A stretch of 64,000 nucleotides of DNA, from the NCBI GenBank assembly GCA_024336345.1, contig JANFOG010000017.1:434001-498000 (forward strand), written 5' to 3'. The DNA is from Mariannaea sp. PMI_226 (Eukaryota; Ascomycota; Sordariomycetes; Hypocreales; Nectriaceae). A program made the translations under genes and the position numbers. Each line of letters opens with the position of its first letter. The stretch's first letter is position 1. Positions 22,115 to 31,241 of the stretch are shown here, piece by piece. A model generated the notes under the pieces. It was given only the letters and a program-made list of their open reading frames with translations, ran no database searches and had not been told where the DNA came from.

Positions 22115-22375
22115 GTGTTATTAACTACAATAATTATGCCTATAGCATTATTATCTAATTGAGATTCTATAAAAGAAAATGTAAAATCTTATTTAATTAT
22201 AATGTTATTATTAGAAACATTATTATTAGCAGTTTTTATGGCATTAGATATAATGATGTTCTATATCTTTTTTGAAAGTATATTACCACCTTTATTTATA
22301 TTAATAGGTTTATATGGATCTGATAATAAAGTAAGTGCTAGTTATTATTTATTTTTATATACATTATCATTATAG
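22115..22375 (+). pseudogene. nad4: NUMT copy of nad4, internal part
   Basis: The frame reads LLTTIIMPIALLSNW (TGA as Trp), then ETLLLAVFMALDIMMFYIFF and ILPPLFILIGLYGS, an internal hydrophobic segment of NADH dehydrogenase subunit 4. It ends at an in-frame TAG (22373-22375) where the normal protein continues. Both ends are truncated. Confidence 0.88.
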
Positions 22376-22912
22376 TGTTCTTGAACATATTGAAATTGGT
22401 TAGTACTATTATCCCTTATGTGTAACTTTATCATAAAAGACGGATATACTTGTATATTTGTGGGCTAAATGAATTCTGATAGACACAAAGCTAGAGAATT
22501 ACCTCGTAGATCGAGAAGATAAAGATCATTGCTACTAGCGGGACACTACAACTTCCAACTCACCCCCCCCCCCCCCCCGGGATAGCCAATCCCTACAATG
22601 CAGTCTCCTGTCCGTTGCAGGGATGGCAAGCAGCATTGCACAACGCAGCAACCCCTGGAGGATGATTAAGGGATTCGACCATTTGTGGCTCATTCTATCT
22701 TTTTTTTTTTTTTTGCATACAAATACTGTGCTAAACTACCCGCCTTTGCTTCCTTCCATAGCATACGTCTCCCGTCTCCCGAACAGAATACCATAAAAAG
22801 CAGATGCTCGGGTTCACCATGATGCGTATGGCAGAATCAGCCACTCTTTCACTAGGCCAAATACCAAGTATTAATTTTCAGGTCCTGTTGGTCTCCCTCA
22901 TATGATCGTACC
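22376..22912. other. Intergenic with homopolymer runs
   Basis: A run of 16 C (22563-22578) and a run of 15 T (22700-22714) lie just beyond the mitochondrial insertion. No gene is recognised. Confidence 0.5.
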
Positions 22913-23220
22913 TTGACGAAGACTACGGGCGACAGTGGCGTGGCTAAAGGCCCTGTAGTTACCGGCTTGATTGCTATTCTCGTCGTCTGCTATATGGCAA
23001 TTGCCACGTACAATTTTCTCGAACTCCGCGTCATTATCCTCATGACACTTGAAAAACGCAATGGAATTTATTTTCTGGAGCTTCATTATCGCAACTTAGG
23101 GCACACTATTTCACGGCGTTGGCTCTACACGTACGTTCTTTCCATTTATTACGAATGGTTTCCTTTATGGCACGATCTCTCTCATCGGTTGGTATGCCAT
23201 GGTGACAGGGCAGTCCTGAT
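22913..23220 (+). pseudogene. DUF7703-like membrane protein, broken
   Basis: The remnant aligns with the start of the intact protein at 43495-44529: ATYNFLELRVIIL, then (after a one-base frameshift near 23075) FWSFIIAT, a TAG at 23097-23099 where the intact copy has Trp, GTLFHGVG, and TISLIGWYAMVTGQS followed by TGA. No start codon is in frame and the C-terminal two thirds are missing. Confidence 0.75.
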
Positions 23221-23955
23221 GACAATCATTACCCCTATTGTGGGGTCTCCAGCTGGTGATGAGAACGAAGAACCAAAGACTATGAAACAGGTCATCAGTC
23301 TGCATATGCCTTTCCCGCATCTTTCTCAGTCAACTCTACGATTACCAAAGTCAAACTAGTCTATTGCTGGTATCCAGACCCCTTCCAAGATCTCAATGAA
23401 GCACGGTCTACACTTCAACGTTGTCGCTATCGACCGTTCAGGGAAGTTACCCACCACAACAAGCCCTCACCTCACGCGCCTCACAGGCCGGGCCAGGCCA
23501 TGGAGTCTAAAATGGTCATGAGTTCCCACGCAGGGCCTCCGTCTGCCTCCAGGGATACGGAAACGTCACCACCAATCACACGCTAGTATTTTTATGCGTG
23601 TTGCGTGATGGCGGGTAGAGGAATAGAGACGGATGGTATCATTAAGTCAACCAATTATTCTTCCTATTGCCTACTTGTCTTGTTATAACTTCATTACTCA
23701 TTTGGAGCGGATCTGCCAATAATAAGGCGATACAGCTGGCGAAGGCGGATTTTAACTTTGACTTTTTTCCCTACTAGCACCTGAATGTGGGGGCCTTCTG
23801 CTTCTGGTTGGTCAGCTTACTTGGGCGGCTGTCAGCTGTCACATGGTGAAATAAGTCATAATAATGTGGAAGCTCCCAGACCGAAGGATTGAACTTCGAC
23901 ACAAGTTTCTTCATGCATCGTCTACCACTCAATTATTCTATTTGCAGATCATAAC
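23221..23955. other. Upstream region of the next regulator gene
   Basis: No coding frame is recognised. It is the likely promoter of the Zn2Cys6 gene at 23956. Confidence 0.35.
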
Positions 23956-25332
23956 ATGCCTCGGTGGAGCCTTGGGTGCCAAGCCTGCCGACAAAGACGT
24001 ATCGGATGCGATGCTGCCATACCTACTTGTCGGCAGTGCCTTCTCGGCAATCGATGGTGTTCGGGCCCAATTCAAGGGCCAATTATCCTTGATGAGACCA
24101 GGGCTGTAATGACACGTCACCAAGGGACATCAAAGCCGTCTACACGAAGCAAAACTCTCGCCATGAGCTCCCAGCCGTCACCCAAAGTCTTCATTTCAAT
24201 GGCTCTCGTTTCCCATTTCATATACTTCATTGCTACCCGCAATCAGGGGCCATCAAACCGACCCTGGCTTCACGAGCTTGGTGATGTCTCTCGGGGCGAG
24301 GCTAGACCCACTCTAGACCTTGCTCTCCAAGCAGCCGCTACGGCGTTCTGCGGTGTGAACTCCAAGAACTATACAGTTCTTATGGAAGCTTGCCAGTTAT
24401 ATGGACAGGCGCTATCTCGATATATTAGCGCCATGTCTCGGCCGTCTGAGGAACCGACCGTATCCAAGATCTGCACTTCTGCACTCCTGTCACTTTTCGA
24501 GGCGATTTGGCCTACAAATTCCGTTTCATACTTTGTCCACCTCACAGCTTGCTGGAAAATGTTAGCTTCAATGGGAACTGAGCCCGAACACATTGCGATC
24601 CTCAGACAGGTCGCTGTTCATGTACAACACCAAAGTGTTTGTATTGCCTACCGACATCCCTATAATGCACTGCTAATGATGCCTCAGCTGTTTGCTGTAA
24701 CCGCCGCACCCAGGTCTCATCGAGATTCAATCTTAGATGAGTGTAACTGGGCAGGTTTACCTTGGTTCCAGGCAGACAATTATCAGCCAGTGGTTGACAG
24801 ACTTGTTGTAGAGCTTTTTGGTCTCCAGAAAGTGCTCTCACGAAATCATAGTCGGGATGATGCAATTGCCAGTTATACCGTCATCAGCAGCAGGATCAAC
24901 AACCTGTGGGTCGAATATCAAGCAGAGCAAGGTCAATGGGGTGCACCTATCGAATTCTCCTCCCACAGTAGTCATCAATACCCTGACGCATTTACTGCTT
25001 TCACAATGGCCTATTTCTCGGCGGCCTGGATTCTTCTCTCCTGCGTACGCTTATCAGTCGTTGACTGCCCTGACACGGATCCGGGCAGAGAAATTAATAG
25101 TCAGAGAGTCCTCAACTGCTTCTCATATCTTTCACAGAAGCGTAGAGGCTGGATTTACCTCCGAATGTGCGCACCTTTGACTATCGTGGCGTTGCAGAGT
25201 CCGTCAAGCGAACAGCGCGCCCTAGCATACACAATTCTTGACAGCTCGTTCTATCGGGCTATTTTCACTGGTTTGAGCTCGAGTGCCCTCTGGCGAATCC
25301 AGACAGTTCAGTCTGCTTGTCAGAATTGCTGA
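23956..25332 (+). CDS. Zn2Cys6 transcription factor, 458 aa
   Basis: The zinc cluster lies at the very N-terminus (Cys 8, 11, 18, 25, 28, 35; spacing 2-6-6-2-6) after MPRWSLG. The rest is a mainly helical regulatory domain of the fungal-specific type, with RHPYNALLMMPQLF and the LSCVRLSVVDCPD stretch near the end. The frame is uninterrupted and closes 17 bp before the left LTR of the copia element, so its 3' UTR would run into the retrotransposon. It is shorter than many members, and the original C-terminus may have been lost. The targets are unknown. Confidence 0.78.
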   Translation: MPRWSLGCQACRQRRIGCDAAIPTCRQCLLGNRWCSGPIQGPIILDETRAVMTRHQGTSKPSTRSKTLAMSSQPSPKVFISMALVSHFIYFIATRNQGPSNRPWLHELGDVSRGEARPTLDLALQAAATAFCGVNSKNYTVLMEACQLYGQALSRYISAMSRPSEEPTVSKICTSALLSLFEAIWPTNSVSYFVHLTACWKMLASMGTEPEHIAILRQVAVHVQHQSVCIAYRHPYNALLMMPQLFAVTAAPRSHRDSILDECNWAGLPWFQADNYQPVVDRLVVELFGLQKVLSRNHSRDDAIASYTVISSRINNLWVEYQAEQGQWGAPIEFSSHSSHQYPDAFTAFTMAYFSAAWILLSCVRLSVVDCPDTDPGREINSQRVLNCFSYLSQKRRGWIYLRMCAPLTIVALQSPSSEQRALAYTILDSSFYRAIFTGLSSSALWRIQTVQSACQNC

Positions 25333-25349
25333 TGATACGCGAGCCTGAA

Positions 25350-25546
25350 TGTTGGAAAATCCGGGGATCCCCCTTCTCTTCAGGATTCAGACTGTTGGTC
25401 TGAAAGTCCTAGATTTGAAGATCAAAGTCCTAGATGAAATCAACTAGAGATATAAACCCGAGAAGAACTCTCATCTCAATAATTAACAATCAAGTTCAAT
25501 AAAAAAATATATTTTCACCCAGCAATACTGCGCAATATAAACAACA
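25350..25546 (+). repeat. Left LTR of the copia element
   Basis: It is 197 bp, starts TG and ends CA, with an AT-rich 3' part. It matches the right LTR except at two bases and one homopolymer length. Confidence 0.95.
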
Positions 25547-25562
25547 GGTTATGAGCCCGGGT
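25547..25562 (+). promoter_or_regulatory. Primer-binding site, half-tRNA-iMet type
   Basis: GGTTATGAGCCCGGGT is complementary to the anticodon arm of an initiator Met tRNA (it pairs across the CAT anticodon: GGGCTCATAACC), not to a tRNA 3' end. Drosophila copia also uses an internal fragment of initiator Met tRNA, so a half-tRNA primer is likely here. Confidence 0.6.
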
Positions 25563-25620
25563 TAGCAAACACCGGGTTTCTCTTCTGAATCAGAGAACCA
25601 AACTTTAACCTCAACTCAAA

Positions 25621-28600
25621 ATGACTTCACGACGAGCCCCACCTTCCACCATGCGAACTCGAAACACAATCAGAGTATCGCCTGCGTCCGAATCGTCGCG
25701 ATCTGGTATTTCAGGTCAAGACCACACACAATCCTCAATGTATGACAGCACCACGGTCGTCTCCGAAAAGAACACTCTTTTCCTTCCGCAAGAGCTCAAG
25801 CTAGGCGGCCCTTCCAATTGGGAACAATATTCCCCAGCTCAGAAGGCAATTCTTCGAATCAATGGTCTTGAAGATGCTGTCTTTGGCGACTACCCTCCTG
25901 AGGAACAGCAGACAATGGATGAAAAGATCAGGGCGGCAAAAGCTGCCGTCTCCATCCGAGGCAACTGCACTGGAGAAGCACTCAGTCAACTAGTCGGGAT
26001 TGAGAATCCCCAAGAGATGTACAACCTTCTCCAGGCCTATTGTATTGGCACGGGCCCAGTTCTCCTGCAGACAACACTTTACCAGTTCATCCGGATCAAA
26101 ACAAGCTCTTACGAAACAATTCCACAATTCAATGTCGACTTTGAACGACTCGTCAAACTTCTCCTCGAGCAGAAAGAACCAATCTCAGATACCCTCAAAA
26201 AGGTTGTTTATCTGGCTGCCTGCGAGAACGAGTACCCCGACTGGACTGCCAGACAGCGGGCTCTCCTACGCTCTGAGCATCCGCCAACACTACGATCAAT
26301 GCAGCAAGATCTCATTGATGAAAACAGGTCATCAGATGATGACGACAGTCATGGTACTGCCTCTACGTACTGGGCTCACGGTAAAAAGACTGGAAGGAAG
26401 GGCCCAACCACAAGAAAGCAAGAGGCAAGTGGCCGGAGGAGAGGTTCTTCAAAGAACCAGCGAGCCGCGAACTTTAGCCAGGAAACCAATCATCGAGTCG
26501 GCAAGCACAAGGATCATACCTGCACGAACTGCAAGAAGAGAGGACATCACGAAAATGATTGTTGGTTCGCCCACAAGGATAAGCGACCCGACTGGGCAGT
26601 CCGTCTTGCCAAGGAACTCATGGAGCATGATCTTCAACGCGACAACACCAAGAATCTCCACATCAAGGAATCAAATCACATGACAGTCGAGCGATCTTTT
26701 CTGATTCTTGAAGACAGTGTCTCAGACGAGCTACCTATGGACAATACAGAGACGTGCAGGGTCACCCTTGGCAACATTTCTTCACCCACGACATGGCTGT
26801 TCGACACAGGTTCGTCAGTCCACATCTGCAACGACCAAAGTCTGTTCACAGAGCTGCAGCCTGCAACTCGAACCGTCCTCGCTACGGGCGGTGGGAAGGT
26901 GTACCCGTCCGGCAGGGGGACAGTCAGAATTTGCTTCATAAACAAATGGGGTGAGCAGGTCACAATTAACCTCAAAGATACGCTGTTCATCCCTGAGTTT
27001 CCGGTAAACGTCATGTCAGGGCTCAGGCTATACAAGAACGGCGGCTGGGTAGACGGGAACGACATGTATGACCCAACAGGAGACGTCTTTGGTCTCCTCC
27101 GTATAGGAAGGGACGGTCTGTACGTCAACACTAAGGTCGGAAAGACTGTCGTTTCAAATCAGGCCGTCTCCGAACTCCAGCCAGAACCATGTAATCACCA
27201 CACTGCTTCATCAAATCAATGCCTGAATGTCGACCTTTGGCACCGAAGACTCGGCCATGTCAATGTATATCAGGTATCGCAGACTGCCAAAATGACCAGA
27301 GGAATGTTCTGTGACGACCACCATAATCATGAGCCTTTCAATTACTGCCTCGCCTGCGATATCGCAAAAGCCCTACGATGGACTCCACGAAATAAACGGA
27401 AGCGAGCCTCCAGGGCCGGGTTCATTCATGTTGACACCTTCAAAGTCAATCCACCAGGCATTAGAGGCGAACGATGGGGAATGATTGCCACAGATGACAG
27501 GCATCGAATGAGATGGGGCTACACATTCACGAGGAAGGGGATGGCTTCGGAACCTCTAGGCCAGCTCATCTCGAAGATACGGACTCAGTATGAGATCCGA
27601 GTGTACGCAATCCAGATGGATGGCGGCTCCGAGCTCTATGGCGCGTCTCTCAAGAACCTCGAGTACACTCACGGCGTCAAGATCATTAAGACGACGCCAT
27701 ACACTCCTGAATTTAACGGAGTTGCCGAGCGCTCTAACCGCATCATCTTTGACAAAGTCAGAGCAACCATGGAATCAGAAAGAGTCCCGATAGAGCTCTG
27801 GCCATTGGTCCTGGAAGATATGGTGCGCAAGACAAACGTGACAGCCACCAGGGCAATTGATGGCCTCACTCCCATGGAAAGCTTTCTCAACGAGGCCTTC
27901 CCCGGACAAGACAACAAGCCGGATCTGTCCGGAGAACGAATCTGCGGCTCACAAGTCACGATACACATACCGCCAGGAACGAAGATTGAGATCACACAAG
28001 TTTGGTCGAAGAGGAGAGGCTGGAATCTACCTATGCATGGAAGGTTCACAGATCTACACCTGCTGGGTGCCCTCTCGCAGAAAGGGACATCAGATCGTCC
28101 GCTCTGCAAATGTGAAATTCTACGAAAAGGTTGGGGAGACAGAACTCCTGACCGAAACTGAGCATGATGTTGAGCCGGAAATCCGCAAGAACGGAGCTCC
28201 CATCTCAAGCCGGCCACAGTCCGTCACGGAGCAGACAAAGACTCCAAGCCCACAAAGGTCTGAAGTGAACAATCTTCAGCATGCTGAGGTGCATAATCCT
28301 CAGCATGGACAGACGACAACATCCATGACATCAGCTAAACTGCCCGATCTCCGAAAAGAGGTGATCACTGAGCCCAAAACAATGACTGAAGCGCTTCAAG
28401 GTCCGCAAAGGGAGCATTGGCTCAGAGCAATACACAGTGAGCTGCGCAGTCTCCTCACGAAAGGAACTTGGCGCATGCTGGACCGCAACCAAGCTCACAA
28501 TAGGCCACTTACAGTCAAGTGGGTATTCAAGGTCAAGAAGAACGAGGACGGCAACCTGGACAAGTTCAAGGCGCGACTGGTGGTCAGAGGCTTTGAACAA

Positions 28601-30022
28601 CAGTTCGGTTTTGACTACAACCAGACCTTTGCCTCTGTTGCCAAAGCGGCGACTTGGAGAATCCTCCTCACCGTTGCTGCCTGTCTTGACTGGGAGATTG
28701 AGCAGATGGACGTGTCCACGGCGTTCCTGGAAGGGGATCTCGACGAAGAAGTCTTCATCGAAATGCCGGAAGGACTTGTCGAGTATTTCGACCAACACCC
28801 AGAAGACCGTCCGCCAGAATTCTCAACTGAGAAGATCCGCAAATTGATCAAATCCCTCTATGGACTCAAGCAGGCGCCTCGGCAATGGCAAAAGAAGCTG
28901 AAGGAAACCTTAGAATCCCTTGACTTCAGACAAGCAACGTCTGACACGGCCGTATATCACAATCCCACAACGGGAGTGATCATCATCACATATGTCGATG
29001 ACTTCCTTATCATGGGCAGCAACAAGGAAGCAATCCAAGAGTACAAAGCCCGCCTGGGAGAGATCTTCACAATGACTGATCTCGGTCCCGCCAGCCATTT
29101 TCTTGGAGTAAGAATAACCCGAGACAGGAACTCAAGGCTGATCTATCTTTCCCAGGATGCATATTTTACCGGAATGCTAAAGAAATTCGGCTTAGAGGAT
29201 TGCCGACCGGTCAAGACCCCCATGGAGCGAAATTCACTCTCGACACTGCAACCAAGAGACAATGGCGACTCGGCTTCTCCAGAAGAACGAGAAGACTATA
29301 GCTCGAAAACCGGCTCGCTGATGTATGGAATGACCCAAACCAGACCCGATTTAGCTTTTCCACTCTCGGTACTCTCAAGATACATGTCGAATCCATCACC
29401 AGCACATTCACGATTGATCAAAAGAGGTCTCCGCTATCTACAGCAGACAAGAGACCACGGCCTGGTGCTTGGGGGCGTCAAGAAAGATCCTGGATCTGCT
29501 TGGAGCATCATAGCCTGGGCCGACTCGGATTGGAAAGGTGACACTGTTACGGGAAGATCGACGTATGGATGGCTCGTTCAACTTGAAGAATCTACAGTCT
29601 CATGGAGGGCCAAACGGCACGAAACAGTAGCACTATCGACCACCGAGGCTGAATATACAGCACTCTCCCAATGTGCCAGAGAATTGGCCTGGACTAGGAA
29701 CCTCTTCTCTGAACTGCTTATGCCTATTCCACTGAACGGCGACAACCAAGGTTCCCTAAAGCTATGCAGAAACCCTGAGCTTCACCAACGGACAAAGCAC
29801 ATTCCGTTAACCGAGCACCATATCCGAGAAGAAGTTGAAGCCGGGAACATTGATGTGCAATACGTTAGCACACACGAGCAGGTAGCAGACGGACTCACTA
29901 AACCGTTGAATACCGTCAGCCATAGGCACTTTCTAGAAGCAATTCGAGTTAGTGCATGTCCGATCGAGGAGGCAGGTCGTATTATTTGGAGTACTGAAGT
30001 CCACGATGACTCTGTGCCCTGA
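25621..30022 (+). pseudogene. Copia gag-pol polyprotein, one frameshift
   Basis: The first frame (25621-28161) has a Gag part (residues 1-300), a CCHC knuckle from residue 301 (C-x2-C-x4-H-x4-C), an aspartic protease (FDTGSS, about 394), the HHCC zinc motif (WHRRLGH ... CLACD) and an integrase core with Asp in HVDTF, Asp in QMDGGS and Glu in VAERSN (35 residues between the last two). The second frame ends at 30022 and holds the end of integrase, the reverse transcriptase (YVDDFLIMG) and RNase H (WADSDW, TTEAEYTALS). The two meaningful frames join near 27985-28010, where one base has been gained or lost. A single-base mutation is likeliest. Programmed shifting is not excluded, but copia families usually have one frame, and a shift after integrase would be unusual. 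Confidence 0.9.
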
Positions 30023-30042
30023 AGACAAGGTGGATGGGGGCG

Positions 30043-30238
30043 TGTTGGAAAATCCGGGGATCCCCCTTCTCTTCAGGATTCAGACTGTTAGTCTGAAAGT
30101 CCTAGATTTGAAGTTCAAAGTCCTAGATGAAATCAACTAGAGATATAAACCCGAGAAGAACTCTCATCTCAATAATTAACAATCAAGTTCAATAAAAAAT
30201 ATATTTTCACCCAGCAATACTGCGCAATATAAACAACA
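30043..30238 (+). repeat. Right LTR of the copia element
   Basis: It is 196 bp and nearly identical to the left LTR. The next 8 bases lead directly into the start codon of a MULE transposase remnant. Confidence 0.95.
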
Positions 30239-30246
30239 GTAGAGCC

Positions 30247-31241
30247 ATGAGCCAACTTCATAGTTTGGCGTCTGCTGCATCATTTCCCAGTGACTGTCTT
30301 CCTCCAGAGGCCGATTACCCGTCGCGCGTTGCACTTTTCAGCTCCATTAATGCATGGGCTGTGACGAGGGGGTATGCCTTCACAACTGGAAAGTCAACAA
30401 AGGAGAGGAGCGGGAAACGGACTGTCACGTACGCGTGCGATCGATCTTGCCGACCGCCAAGTGAGACCGCGGAGCGAAAACGCACGTGGAACCAACTGTC
30501 CTTTCTCCGTTTTGGCTAAGGAATCACTCGACAAAAAGACCTGGACTCTTCGACATCGGCAAGACCCGCGTTTTTCGGTGCATAATCATGAGCCAAGTCA
30601 GTGCTCAACGGCTCACCCAGTCCATCGCAAATTCAATGATGAGGACACTACTCTGCTTATGAATCTTGCCAACGCTGGCATCGCGCCTAGGGACATCAGG
30701 ACATACTTGCGGCATCATTCTGCATCTACGGCCACACAAAAAGACGTCTACAATCGCATTGCCGCAGTGAGAAGAGAGATGTGTGCTGGTCAAAGCAGCA
30801 TCCATGCGCTCGCTAATCATCTTGACGAGGAAGTATTCTGGAATCGAATGCGATTTGATGAAAGTGGACGGGTCACTGCTGTATTATTTGCACACCCAGG
30901 CTCGCTAGAATATCTGCAGAGTTATCCCGATGTGCTGCTGCTAGATTGCACCTACAAAACAAACAAATACAGGATGCCTTTGCTGGACATGATTGGAGTT
31001 GATGCCTGCCAACGCTCATTCTGCATTGCGTTTGCATTTCTTAGCGGTGAGACAGAGGAAGACTTCTGTTGGGCTTTGGACAGGTTGGGGTCCCTTTATG
31101 AGACTTGCAAAGCTAGACTGCCGTCCGTGATACTAACAGACCGCTGCGTTGCGTGCATGAATGCTGTCGAAGTTGTCTTTCCTGCTGCTCATTCACTCCT
31201 TTGTCTTTGGCATGCAAACAAGGCTGTTCTTCACCGATGTC
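30247..31241 (+). pseudogene. MULE transposase, both ends lost
   Basis: The first frame (ATG 30247) carries a FAR1-like zinc-binding segment (WAVTRGYAF ... TYACDRSC). After a one-base frame break near 30490 the second frame continues TNCPFSVLAKES, then the MULE core: LLLDCTYKTNKY (first catalytic Asp), VILTDRCVACMNAV (second Asp) and CLWHANKAV. The frame is cut at 31241 by the terminus of hAT copy 2, and the remaining third with the catalytic Glu is not found on the other side of that element. The 5' side is cut by the copia LTR, so no terminal inverted repeats remain. Confidence 0.85.

Larger units (their letters stand above)
25350..30238 (+). mobile_element. Ty1/copia LTR retrotransposon (4.9 kb)
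   Basis: Two LTRs of 197 and 196 bp (TGTTGGAA...ACAACA) flank gag-pol. They differ by two substitutions and one A in an A-run, so insertion is fairly recent. The primer-binding site follows the left LTR directly and a purine tract (AAGGTGGATGGGGG, 30028-30041) precedes the right LTR. The order protease, integrase, reverse transcriptase, RNase H is the copia order. The 5 bases outside the LTRs (CTGAA and GTAGA) differ, so the target duplication is missing. The polyprotein has one frame break near 28000. Confidence 0.95.
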
